A stretch of DNA of 64,000 nt, from the NCBI GenBank assembly GCA_030407315.1, contig JALQPE010002004.1:248001-312000 (forward strand), given 5' to 3'. Made by a program: the position numbers and the translations under genes. This document shows positions 23,201 through 31,719 of the stretch, in pieces. Below the pieces are notes generated by a model. That model had not been told where the DNA came from and did not search any database. It worked only from the letters and a program-made list of their open reading frames with translations. The DNA is from Asparagopsis taxiformis (taxonomy: Eukaryota > Rhodophyta > Florideophyceae > Bonnemaisoniales > Bonnemaisoniaceae). Each line of letters starts with the position of its first letter. Position 1 is the first letter of the stretch.

Positions 23201-26099
23201 GTGCCATCCTTCCGAGTTCATCGCGCAGTGGAACAGAGCCTGGTGTTGGGGAAGCTAGTGAATCCAGATTGTCAGGAATACTCTGAGACCTCGTTGGCAT
23301 GCTATGCATTTTCTCCGGTTTCGAAGGTAACATAGAACGCAGCTCTTCAGCGAAATTTTCATTCAGGTACTCTTCCATACTCTTGTATCGGCGATGTTTT
23401 GCTGCCTTTGCACTGAATACGGGTGACTTCGGGCCTAATATTGAAGGGGGCAAGAAGTCGGGAAGTCCATGTTTCGGAGAGGAAAGTGGGTCTCCCATTG
23501 CATTATTCTGGATGTTCTTGTCTTCGACATCATTTTCAAGCTGAGGTAACTCCTGCTCAACCAATTTTCCAGAAACAAACAAACGCTTCTGGAGTGACAT
23601 GATGATAAGTAAAATTGCATCACCGAAAGTAATTGCAAACTTTCGCGAGTCGTCATCGTTGACTCCAAACGTCCACCTCGTAGCCTCATTCGAATCAATC
23701 CAATCGAAACGAACCGAGTATCGAGACAACATTGCTCCACACGAATACAGAATCACTACGATCCAGTACTTGTGCACAAGTTCACGAATTTCTTTCGCAC
23801 TACTCTCCATCGACAAAATGATAAGTTCCACACATATGCTCAGAAACAGGAAAAAGAAATAGGAATACGAAACAAAGTTTGCGGGGAAAATGAGAGGGTA
23901 CAACAGGAGTGAACCGTACGAAACATACAAAAAGTAGGATCGAAGAGCCCTCCAGAAACGAGTGTCTAGGAACTTGACAAAGTCTGGACGAACAACTGCA
24001 TTGTATGGCCATGTGAAGTTGATTTGTATCGACGACAATGCCACCACTGCAGCATAAGCCACGACCTGACCTCGTGAGACTGATTTGATGCCTTCGTTAT
24101 CTAAATTGCACATCCAAAGCGAATCCACTGCTCTGCAGAATACCCCTGTAATCAACAAGATTACCATGGAGTACACGAAGACAGCAGCCCATGCACAGAA
24201 GAATATCTTCGGTTTCCGAAATAGCCCAAATGATTGCAGGATGCACAGTAGGGATAACCCAACGAGGAAAACAGCATTCAGTCCGGTGATGTCCACAGCA
24301 CCTGCCACATACAGGGAAGCGAGCGCTAGTTGGTCAAGACACAACTTGAACGGAGTGTACAGAGAGTCACGGTTTCGAGATTTGGAAGAGAACAGAGACC
24401 AATGCACAAACTCTTCAATATCTAATGACCTCCCGGAATCTTGGACGGCCACGCCCTCTTGGACTGCCTTCACTTCTGCCAAGTAGTGCTTACTGAAAAT
24501 ATTGACCCCAAGCAGAGCAACTGTCGCAGTTTGGATAATATTGACGCTAAATTGCGGCGACAGTGACCCGAGGCCTAGCAATCGCACAATAGCGCTGTCT
24601 TGGTTGCTGTTTATATCGAATGCATCGCAGACTGCAAGGAAAAGATAATGCAACATATGAAGGACAAGTCCGTAGAGGCCGACATAATTCACAATGATGG
24701 AGTTCCTGTATTGCTTCAGACTGAGGTATATCAACGCAGCGAGCAGCAGCGGAAATGTGAGTACGCCAGGGAAGACAAGCGCCCATGTGAGAAGGCCAAT
24801 CGAAGAAGCATGGACTACTATGATCAAGAATTGCAATTCATAGTACGAAGGGCGATGTTTGGTTTGCATTGAGGAAACGGCCTGACATTCCTCATCAATT
24901 TCACTCTCGCTGCCACTTCCGGATGCTGGCGCCCTGACAACTTCTGCCACAATCCTCAGGGATGATTCAAATATTCCAGTGAACAAATATGCTGCTATGG
25001 CAGCTGCAAACCCCATGACATACGTCCAGCCACTGAAAACTGATGTATCAAGAGGTACGAAACCAAACAGTCGTAGTATGCTTGCAGAGGTGGAATCTTC
25101 CTTGTAATATTTCACTAGCCACGGAAGCTGGAAAGTGAGAAGCAACACAAGGTATGTGACGACGAAGACACGATAGGCGCGCAGCACGCGAAGATAACGT
25201 ATGGGGTTGTGCAAAGGGCTTGTGACTTGGAGACGGAAGACCCAGCCGGTCATGATGGTTGTAAAGGTAGCAAGGAAGACAAAAGTTAGTAAGCTAGAGT
25301 ACGAGACTCCGACGAGGGCAGTCGAAAGGGCGGACCAGAAGAGCCCGCCGCGATGAGCAGCATAGTGAGTGAATTTGTTAATGGGAAGTGTTTGGGATCG
25401 TTTTGGCAGGGTTGATCCAATGGGAATATCATGTTCATCTGAGAAAGAAAGACGCTCGCTCTCATCGTCACCGTCGGAAAGCAGATTTGGGAGTGCGGGA
25501 GTTTTGTGTGCAGAGATTTCAGCAGCCTGCCTTCTTCGCCACGCGCCACGATGAGCAAACCATGCCACGATGAAGCGCTTGCCACCGAAATAATGGTCCG
25601 ACGGGATTCGCACGAGCAGAGCCAATACGGTTGAAACGAAGACCAAGACATGGGGTATGAGAAATCGAACACCCTCCCATGCGGATATATCGTAGCGAGG
25701 GACTGCCAAGGAGCGAAGCACATCTGTGGACACATCGGCCGGGGTGATGACGGATGTGGCGATGAGAATTGCGAGTGTTATGTGGGCGACGATGTTGACG
25801 AGAGCGTACACCAGCTCTGCGAGCAGGAGACGCGCCGGGTAGCGCGAGAGGAGGATTGCATAATGCGGGATGAAATGATGCACGAGGAAGGCGAGGAAGT
25901 AGAGGATGGTGGGGAGGCAGAACGAGAAGAAAGACGCGGCGAGAAGTGCTACGGGGTGCAGAAAACGCAGTAGGAAGAGAATGGATGATGGTAGGGCGGA
26001 CGGTTGTTGAGTTTGTACGCGCAGACCTGTTGTGGATGAAGAATGCACGACCGACATGGAGGGTGTGAAGACGGATGGATTTTGTGGTTTCAGACTCAT
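17256..26099 (-). CDS. Piezo-type mechanosensitive ion channel
   Basis: One uninterrupted frame of 2947 residues with dozens of hydrophobic segments, the length and build of Piezo. Piezo is a trimeric plasma- or vacuolar-membrane cation channel opened by membrane tension. Repeated TM bundles form the blade, separated by acidic/Ser-rich loops and RF+ charged helices (KVRFKRAVHEHNSRKYEKML). The C-terminal module is diagnostic: PFLWLTRTLLDWTVLPTSLE near residue 2504 (anchor), FRFIDIYLWLYRNRAVN, then KRRMLPRIYQGVGLFLLCV (outer helix), an extracellular cap, ILTLYTAILFTIANLLKRFF (inner pore helix), IPYIDMPYTLHLYQLALDI and MEEILYNGLIDIYRDQREL at the end. The usual acidic residue of the PF..E......W motif is Leu here. 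The absence of introns in such a large gene is striking. Confidence 0.96.
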   Translation of the reverse strand: MSLKPQNPSVFTPSMSVVHSSSTTGLRVQTQQPSALPSSILFLLRFLHPVALLAASFFSFCLPTILYFLAFLVHHFIPHYAILLSRYPARLLLAELVYALVNIVAHITLAILIATSVITPADVSTDVLRSLAVPRYDISAWEGVRFLIPHVLVFVSTVLALLVRIPSDHYFGGKRFIVAWFAHRGAWRRRQAAEISAHKTPALPNLLSDGDDESERLSFSDEHDIPIGSTLPKRSQTLPINKFTHYAAHRGGLFWSALSTALVGVSYSSLLTFVFLATFTTIMTGWVFRLQVTSPLHNPIRYLRVLRAYRVFVVTYLVLLLTFQLPWLVKYYKEDSTSASILRLFGFVPLDTSVFSGWTYVMGFAAAIAAYLFTGIFESSLRIVAEVVRAPASGSGSESEIDEECQAVSSMQTKHRPSYYELQFLIIVVHASSIGLLTWALVFPGVLTFPLLLAALIYLSLKQYRNSIIVNYVGLYGLVLHMLHYLFLAVCDAFDINSNQDSAIVRLLGLGSLSPQFSVNIIQTATVALLGVNIFSKHYLAEVKAVQEGVAVQDSGRSLDIEEFVHWSLFSSKSRNRDSLYTPFKLCLDQLALASLYVAGAVDITGLNAVFLVGLSLLCILQSFGLFRKPKIFFCAWAAVFVYSMVILLITGVFCRAVDSLWMCNLDNEGIKSVSRGQVVAYAAVVALSSIQINFTWPYNAVVRPDFVKFLDTRFWRALRSYFLYVSYGSLLLYPLIFPANFVSYSYFFFLFLSICVELIILSMESSAKEIRELVHKYWIVVILYSCGAMLSRYSVRFDWIDSNEATRWTFGVNDDDSRKFAITFGDAILLIIMSLQKRLFVSGKLVEQELPQLENDVEDKNIQNNAMGDPLSSPKHGLPDFLPPSILGPKSPVFSAKAAKHRRYKSMEEYLNENFAEELRSMLPSKPEKMHSMPTRSQSIPDNLDSLASPTPGSVPLRDELGRMAQSSQDIISSLREEEDEQEQLENHGRGNRAGVEQAMQLFRNFRKSVPVKKTEKFLLEVYARAVVIVRGIVLKYSYVLQALAILAASVWLPGISVFGAIYIILGCLIMLSEQTTIRTRQNGNKTQLIAKTMPAVLVILSFSLMSAQYIFLIVHFMDKVSSSAIPTYLGLQTPSNPGPLPITVEAMIAHVLVFVTAAMQRVAVQWARIDAEKLRQQEMGVSQLRASPGMTDDSTDALDIAVPIESVIEGAGGQSASAEQRQDRDAGDPIPVNWAEMKTWKTEPNVPGHLDMEGSESSLPAVAMSAESSEQRRSEQDRIEKFRGQCYTALRTLYQHSVAILSLLVPFWSYWGFDVTFTYLIFCGAITTTIFSVLYVIIVLIAGGLSRQKIRKHWHQLTLLLAFLVLVQYFLTLGLPPSSEDESVTLEDSSSWEQWLLLDRDNSSDERKLAITFAFLAVICAGITLNSVSENSRRLRYWLASLEEPGTTQSKDQVNADSGSGLGESQLGEISSESFEDPGFSSSSPEHEHSYSSVGVLYLPTDELNARPQDLQGNLENQPSLSNFISGLGMPRNRSSIPPQKMASQARREVAGNISADGMRGGEGAFTLTASSARILSRHDDDDELTGMDGDLGTDKDLKQVEKSIFTKVDPDDFTRRPLSFKNKVKLACMRFTGPLIQLYIFAVASVDTNLFSAVLLGLAFSFIFQFAKIAQKKRRFEIVRKYVIVVILALVIFQAPFEVSSDTGWESIVGLLKKDTSRGESVLYLLVSLWILCQIQGRIYESQDFKFVEQYSLEDAKVRFKRAVHEHNSRKYEKMLGRNKSERSLLARKSRLERLKILQMSERTVDAFYDVCVRQEVEFLRKTADSSNSDANKFGSHRFPEEDEDEAEELKPESLSFWSRFVRRLLRGRTWKLHISDPLKSEVKSFIMRYSAWPVYITMLLAAIANPSIPTLVYPVTIFLYLVVEQPRPPKQAWTILMAYVCIAIAVKYFFRSPSWSFCTNVPFFAPGVPSVQNVKQCVPAAGIGFDIFVLLALLGHRAVLYSRGLWDLPMSEEDMLLRSEIRGRECETPSGMEYTEEHPRRSSDTPQSIPRSFASLRSGRSSGSNVWDAEQQYEDVEHILSQARRDILGEVREQVRFAPTVQIVPPSNRNERNRISTDSLKPSIPKASHDLDAFANVMEYAGKGASTKPMGLSSSETFMKPTELMEEKPAKYNRNGTESRAGSQKQQGLFDRPLLNIPSHLGKKNAASASDDVGFWDRQPVQKPVPSSRTVPQSAPAAPTSIRTDVGGPPSTQGSDKEKMQTFQTMNRFRSFRFGALRGNGNGGYTPPRPMTAGQSRVQEALIQGNIIPGNRAYGSRSLALFQVEERGFFARIRNHFSRLTKENDHKTVGDYYLLIFIVDFISFIFVMFGFSAIFGESNSERAQDWWTTNFIETRHLLTLFIMFISLILDRAFYLTRNIKGKLFLQYTSVTVYHIVLFIVQENLIGSRFATRLFYVLRCIYFLLSGLQIRDGFPLYTTAQFLMRNYTTLGIVMFEIYIFVPFLWLTRTLLDWTVLPTSLEIFQYFRFIDIYLWLYRNRAVNMSRGAFRRKLGEKRRMLPRIYQGVGLFLLCVIALFLPFMIFSIFNPFFVSRDLQSAVVSVDLSTFDRNSTEAGNSYEIFSRTALVSNELDDRQRRTAAEIVGVELDVREKEKVYQAFFSPISDSVWQTPNEDQQAIVESLMSFIEGRALEPEFAFMLSASTQDGTLFGTRQSTQKLNVTQAEDLVQAISQGENFATIFESPLPRYSILQSGSSVFESFPPEEGKASVCMRLIQSEQMSFWTMSDCPASQCSCERDSPLQPRVGDILHILQIADVSAIQVGGATILTLYTAILFTIANLLKRFFIDKRLIIPYIDMPYTLHLYQLALDIMYARQDNQLEMEEILYNGLIDIYRDQRELVRWTGERALKIPEAWWDKSESDDPFMVYPSFAETATEPYIERRVE

Positions 26100-27097
26100 A
26101 CCATGATATCAGCTGGGGACGCGAGTCGTGGGTGATGACGGTGTGGTGCAGGTCTGGAGTAGCCTGATAGAGGTGGAACGAAGAGGCAGGGATGCGTCGA
26201 TGAGTCGCGTAAGCTGGGGAGGACTTTTGGTGTCGCAAGACTATGGATTGCGATTAGCCGTTTGGGGTGGTTGTAACAAATGGGAATGGGAAAGAAGAAT
26301 TGAGATGAAGTTACCGACAGTTGGGTGCGTGTTGATAGCCGTTTGTTGCGAGCTTTTATTGATGTTGTCGTTCTACAGTTGTACGGTAGATACCTGACTG
26401 TTACTCGAGACCTGACCTTGGTCGAATCAATGCTCGCCGGCTTTGAAACGGCCCGCTGGTAACGTCCTAATTTAACATGCACATACGAATCATACATACA
26501 ACACTCACTGATGCATTGCTGTACTGCCCTTCATGCATTTTTGTTCACGTTCCCGAGATGTAGCCTCAAATTTTTCTCCTTTCCATCATACTTACAGTCC
26601 GCACGGTACCCAGGAGGCATTCATCGAGAGCGCGATCGTAGCCACGTACACATTGAGCTTGAAGTGTCACTAATGACGACGCTCGCAACGGATAGCCAAA
26701 CGAAGCAATTACGACTTTCTGGACGCACCGTGATCCGAAAAACCGGCTTCTAAATCGAAGACAAATCAGCTCAAATGCATGCTTCGAACATCCAGCAGTG
26801 AATGAGCCTACCGAATCATATCGGTACTCTCCTCGATCTCCCGCCGGTCACGATCGGTGAGAAGCGAAACCCCAGCACCGTTGCCAACGGTTCCATACCA
26901 AACCATTAACCTACATTGCCAACTAGCCAGCCACTGATGTACGTGCCTGAATAAGTGACATCCTACAACCGTTCCCCACGCATTGCCATCCGCCCTTCTG
27001 AGACAACGATTCGTACCGTGGCCGCGTCTGTCAGATCCCATTCGACTCTTCTGCCAACGTGACTTCATTTGATCCCAAATCACCGTCGCGATCAAAT
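26100..27097. other. Intergenic, divergent promoters of Piezo and ATIC
   Basis: About 1 kb between two divergently transcribed genes. No convincing coding frame, repeat or RNA. Confidence 0.6.
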
Positions 27098-28888
27098 ATG
27101 AATTCACCAGCTTTCAGTCACCACCTCCCCTCCACCTTTCGTCCATCCCTCACCGCTTCAACATCCTTCACTCCGACTGTGAAACGTCCTCTGTACCGTC
27201 CGCGCACCACCCCTCCTGCGTCTCGAGTTATGATGTGTAGCGACACAGTGAGCACTACAGATGCCCCGCCTCTCTCAGACAACGAGCCCGCTGTACCCGC
27301 CGCCTCACCCCAAGCTCCAATTAAGCGCGCCTTGATATCCGTGTCGGATAAAACGTCCCTTGTCGGGCTCGCTAAAGTTCTGATCGAAAGGGGCGTGGAG
27401 CTGTTATCGACTGGTGGAACTTATCGCGCGTTACAGGATGCGTCGATTCCCGTGCGTGAAGTCTCCGATTATACAGGCTTTCCAGAACTAATGAATGGCA
27501 GGCTCAAGACATTACATCCCAAGATTCATGGCGGTTTGCTTGCTGTGCGTGATAATGAAGACCACGTTGCCTCAATGGAGGAGCATAGTGTCCTTCCAAT
27601 TGATCTCGTCGTTGTAAACCTGTATCCTTTTGAGGAGACTGTTTCGCGTGGTGAATCTTTCAATGTTTGTGTTGAAAATATCGACGTCGGAGGTCCGACA
27701 ATGATTCGTGCAGCTGCAAAGAATTACAAGTTTGTTACCGTTGTAACTGACGTTTCTCAATACCCGGATATAATCACTGAACTGGAAGAAAATGCTGGTT
27801 GCACCACTTACGCTCTCCGAAGACGCCTCGCTGGAGCGGCGTTTTCACGACTTGCAGCATACGATGCCGCGGTAGCAAATAAGTTTTCAGCCGAATTGGG
27901 TGAAGAGTTCCCGCACCGTTTATTACTCTCGGCGACTCTTAAGCAACGTCTGCGATATGGTGAGAATCCTCACCAACTTGCAGCCTTCTATACAGCTCCA
28001 ACAAGCCAACCAGGGCTGGCCTCGGCAGAACAAGTGCAGGGTAAGGAACTCAGCTATAACAACATAGCAGATACCGATGCGGCATTTGAGCTCGTGTCAG
28101 AATATGTCGGCGGTGGGCCCGTTTGTGCGATCATAAAGCATGCCAATCCATGTGGTGTCGCCACGGGTGTAACTGCACAAGATGCATATCTACGAGCATT
28201 GGCGTGCGACCCTACATCTGCGTTTGGTGGAATTGTAGCCCTCAACGTCACCGTTGATAAGCATGTTGCAGAAGAGATTTCTAAAATGTTCACGGAAGTC
28301 GTTATCGCTCCAGATGCTTCTGCTGAGGCACTTGCTTTGTTATCAGAAAAGAAAAATTTACGTGTTCTGCTCACAGGTTCAATGCCGGATCCGAAGAACA
28401 ATGGGTTGACATTGAAGTCAGTTTCTGGTGGTATTCTATTACAGACACGAGACAATGGTTCGAAAAGCGAAGAAGAGGTTATGGTTGTGTCAAAGCGTGA
28501 ACCAACAGAAGAAGAGATGAAGAATCTTTTATTCGCATGGAAGGTCTGCAAGCATGTCAAGTCAAACGCCATTGTATATGTGAAGGATATGGCAACAGTG
28601 GGTACTGGTGCCGGTCAAATGAGTCGTGTGGATGCAAGTCGCATTGCAGCGTGGAAAGCTGATGAAGCGTCTGCTAATGCGCAGGAGGAAGAAAGCAGAA
28701 CGGTGGGTAGTGTCGTCGCTTCAGATGCATTCTTCCCCTTTGCAGATGGGCTTATCGCAGCGGCTGAGGCAGGTGCTACTGCAGTTATCCAACCGGGTGG
28801 TTCGAAGCGAGACGCAGAGGTTATCGCAGCAGCTGATGAACGAGACATTGCAGTTGTAATGACAGGGATGCGACACTTCAAACATTAG
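27098..28888 (+). CDS. ATIC: Bifunctional AICAR transformylase / IMP cyclohydrolase, probably plastid-targeted
   Basis: 596 residues from ATG 27098; an in-frame GTG at 27059 is ignored. ATIC (bacterial PurH) performs the last two steps of de novo purine synthesis, formylation of AICAR with 10-formyl-THF and closure to IMP. Residues 1-75 are Ser/Thr/Pro/Arg-rich with hardly any acidic residues up to about 48, like a plastid transit peptide. The cyclohydrolase domain follows: [67 protein letters not shown]. Then the transformylase domain: [36 protein letters not shown] with the catalytic Lys-His pair, [13 protein letters not shown], and near the end [10 protein letters not shown] and [10 protein letters not shown]. 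The family length is about 530-600. The Piezo gene lies head-to-head upstream. Confidence 0.97.
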   Translation: MNSPAFSHHLPSTFRPSLTASTSFTPTVKRPLYRPRTTPPASRVMMCSDTVSTTDAPPLSDNEPAVPAASPQAPIKRALISVSDKTSLVGLAKVLIERGVELLSTGGTYRALQDASIPVREVSDYTGFPELMNGRLKTLHPKIHGGLLAVRDNEDHVASMEEHSVLPIDLVVVNLYPFEETVSRGESFNVCVENIDVGGPTMIRAAAKNYKFVTVVTDVSQYPDIITELEENAGCTTYALRRRLAGAAFSRLAAYDAAVANKFSAELGEEFPHRLLLSATLKQRLRYGENPHQLAAFYTAPTSQPGLASAEQVQGKELSYNNIADTDAAFELVSEYVGGGPVCAIIKHANPCGVATGVTAQDAYLRALACDPTSAFGGIVALNVTVDKHVAEEISKMFTEVVIAPDASAEALALLSEKKNLRVLLTGSMPDPKNNGLTLKSVSGGILLQTRDNGSKSEEEVMVVSKREPTEEEMKNLLFAWKVCKHVKSNAIVYVKDMATVGTGAGQMSRVDASRIAAWKADEASANAQEEESRTVGSVVASDAFFPFADGLIAAAEAGATAVIQPGGSKRDAEVIAAADERDIAVVMTGMRHFKH

Positions 28889-29121
28889 TAGGTAGCGTTA
28901 GAAGGGTTGTACATCCATTTCATCCAGGCATGTTAGTTGTTGGAGAGCAAGCTGCCACCCGAGCAGCCAGAATGCACTTGGGTTCCTCGCGATGCTTATC
29001 ACGAGAGGACCATTTCATGTTCGATCATGACTTGTACTAAATATGAGCAATCAATAAATGCTCGATCGGGGGTTGCAATTTGTTCGGCACTCACGCGAAA
29101 TACCAGCTGTTTCCAATCGGT

Positions 29122-30546
29122 TTACTTTGGCGTCTTCTTGATTCCGTGAATACGGATGCTAATGTCTATCTTGGCACCATGTCCCACAGAAAAACTCCCA
29201 GTCAGATTGCGGTTTTTGGAGGCAACAACTTTTGTGAATGGAACCAGAACATGCCCTATCTCCGAACACTTGTCCATCAGGGAGAAAGAAAAGTCAGGCG
29301 GATGGACAGATTCTTCTATTGTCATTAGGACGCGACAAGCATAGTCAAATGCAGGATTGGATGTATCAATGCCAGGTGCATCATACACCGTCGGCGTCGT
29401 AAATTCATTCGTTCCAAACTTGATCTTAACGCTGGGAGCCAGTTCAGTGGCCTTTCCAGGAACCTTCGATGCACCGGCAACCAGAATGGTGATTATGCCG
29501 CATTTCAGATTTTGCGCTTTATGTTCTTCAGCGCCAAAGCTCTTCAGCTCTGTTACAAACGGAAGCACTTCACACTGGATGGTGACACTTGCGCCCGTAT
29601 CCTTATCGCTCATAAACAGAGGTAGTTCTTTTGATTTACCAGCCAACAGTAGATCGCCCACGGTAATTTCAGCCTTGCCGAGGCCCTCATCTGCGCCTAT
29701 ATCCGAATCCCACACCTCGAGCGATATCAACTGATCGTGGTCGGCGAGCAGGAAATCTTTCGTTTCGTTCCATTGTGGACTGAGATTATTGTCTATTGTC
29801 GCAGTAGTCCACGGCTCACTGGCGCCCAACCGTGTGATACAATAGCAGTCTGGCACATCGCGAATGGGAAAGCTATTTTGCACCTTGAAGCCCTTTCCGC
29901 CGACAATTTTCAAACGCAGGAAGCCCAAATGCTCTAAATAACTATTAAAGAACACGTTATTGGGATCGATCTTAATGAGCATACGATTGGGAAGGACGAG
30001 AATGGAAGCGATAATCTGATTCATGATTCGTCTAACAGTCTTATCAATGACCGCAAAATCGGCCACCTGCGCCACGCCAGTGAAGTTCAACTTGAGCTCT
30101 GGCGGGTTGATGAAGGCGACTTGCATCGCGGTGAAGAGCGGCATACGCGCCACGACAGGTCTGAGCAGGACGGACATGCGTCCTTTCAGCTTGATATGGC
30201 GCACACCAAAGGGGCCGATGATGTCTGCGCGAAGGCCGATATCGCACTCTCCGTCCCAAATGATGTCGATGTCGAGTTTGACAGTTGATTCGGAGCGCGA
30301 ATGCACGTCGACATTCTCGAATCGAATCGGCTTCTTGCCGAGGTCTATCTTGGTGAAGTGGAGAGATTTGAGCGGGCCGGGTAGCAATTCCTTAAACATG
30401 GGCTCGATTAGAGTACGTGCCATTGTGGCACCCGCTATGTTGATGTAGTCCCATAGCTGCTCCACGATGTCGTTGAAAAAGCCGACGCTTTCCACGCCGC
30501 CTGATGCGAGTGTGGCTGCCAGAGCTGCTGTGGGGATGGCTGACAT
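29122..30546 (-). CDS. SMP-C2 lipid-transfer/tether protein, copy A
   Basis: 474 residues, single exon. Residues about 15-215 form an SMP domain (VEQLWDYINIAGATMARTLIE, PGPLKSLHFTKIDLGKKPIRF, DIDIIWDGECDI), a lipid-binding module that moves glycerolipids between membranes at contact sites. A C2 domain follows (LGFLRLKIVGGKGF, DVPDCYCITRLG, SPQWNETKDFLL, VWDSDIGADEGLG), with acidic residues able to bind calcium in loops 1 and 3. The last 130 residues look like a second, degenerate C2 (GIITILVAGASKVPG). Unlike plant synaptotagmins and E-Syts it has no N-terminal membrane anchor that I can see. It is a mirror-image paralogue of the gene at 31720 and arranged head-to-head with it. Confidence 0.9.
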   Translation of the reverse strand: MSAIPTAALAATLASGGVESVGFFNDIVEQLWDYINIAGATMARTLIEPMFKELLPGPLKSLHFTKIDLGKKPIRFENVDVHSRSESTVKLDIDIIWDGECDIGLRADIIGPFGVRHIKLKGRMSVLLRPVVARMPLFTAMQVAFINPPELKLNFTGVAQVADFAVIDKTVRRIMNQIIASILVLPNRMLIKIDPNNVFFNSYLEHLGFLRLKIVGGKGFKVQNSFPIRDVPDCYCITRLGASEPWTTATIDNNLSPQWNETKDFLLADHDQLISLEVWDSDIGADEGLGKAEITVGDLLLAGKSKELPLFMSDKDTGASVTIQCEVLPFVTELKSFGAEEHKAQNLKCGIITILVAGASKVPGKATELAPSVKIKFGTNEFTTPTVYDAPGIDTSNPAFDYACRVLMTIEESVHPPDFSFSLMDKCSEIGHVLVPFTKVVASKNRNLTGSFSVGHGAKIDISIRIHGIKKTPK

Positions 30547-31719
30547 GGCGCGCGGCGGGACGGGCTGGTGAAGGGTGATTGTAGGTGTGAGTTAGAGGTA
30601 CGTCGGCGTGTCAGTCGGTGGTATTTGAAGGTTTAGAAGGGCGTTGTTTGTGTATGCTTGGGGTTGTAATATGACGAGATATGGTTCGTGTAGCACATGT
30701 GTTGTGCATGTGGAGGATTTTAGACAGTGCAGTGTTCATTGGTAGTGGTGGAGGGCGTTGTTCATGTTGGAAGGGGCGTTTGAAAGATGGGGTGAGCTCA
30801 AGTTGATGTGGTTTGGTTACGGTGCGATGGGATGATAGAAGGTTTTGAAGGATGGGACAATATCATTGTTGTTAGATATTTGCGGGTAAGAGTGTGGCTT
30901 ACGTGTGAGGATACGTTTTTGGGAGGTTTAGTTTTGTCACGAGGGGAAACTTGCAAAATTGAAGGCGATTCACTGTTGCGCTCATCGTAATCCAGTCGAA
31001 ATATTGTAGGCTTGAAAGAGTTGACGTAGACTTGAATGTTGAGTTGATCAGCTAATTTTCCACCGTGCGAAATCGTCATTCCATTTCTTATTTCATGGAC
31101 CGTGTCCTGATCAAGAAGCCATTTCACGTTGAGACAGCTTGTCTTCCGTTCAGCAACTAGACCATTGGCCAAACGACGTGGCCAGGATGATGGGCGTGAG
31201 GAAATAACATTTTCCACATGCGCCGTGATGCAGTGTTACATACCAAAAATTAGAAACTTGATTAAAACAAACCAATACTCACATTCTATTCGTGAAACCA
31301 CGGAAAACTTGCAGGTTTTAAAACAAAAATCAGTTTATTGGCCCTATTCTCGGTTATCCCTGAGAAGGTGCAGATATTTTTTCGTATTGGCCAACCACAA
31401 AGTGTAATTCTCATCGGCAGCTGTATTCCACATCGTGTTGGCGAATGGATCTGAAATCGCAAGTGCTGACGATGGATGATTGCAACATAATACGCCCAAA
31501 AAATTTTATCACCAAACTCGAAACACAACCTTGCTGGTCGCGCGCACATGACATCTACCAACTCTGCATCAATTACATGGTCACTACAAAAGCAATATTC
31601 CGCGTTCCAGCTGCCAACCCTGTCCGTAATTTCCCCACCGACCGCACCTGTTCTATAAGTACATCACAACCCATCCGTAACTCTCTCCATCGAGCCACAC
31701 ACACCCCGATCCCACCATC
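30547..31719. other. Intergenic between the two divergent SMP-C2 genes
   Basis: About 1.17 kb holding both promoters. Two minus-strand stretches look weakly protein-like (31425-31340 and 31217-30960; see findings), but I cannot join them into a gene. A TATA-like box precedes the plus-strand gene. Confidence 0.5.
31654..31661 (+). promoter_or_regulatory. TATA-like box upstream of SMP-C2 copy B
   Basis: TATAAGTA lies 58 bp upstream of the ATG at 31720 in an otherwise C-rich leader. A good match to a TATA element with plausible spacing; the transcription start is not known. Confidence 0.4.

Noticed and set aside
25519..26238. 239-residue minus-strand frame overlapping the Piezo start
   Set aside because: Out of frame with Piezo, Arg/His/Pro-biased and without any motif; a shadow of the Piezo N-terminus.
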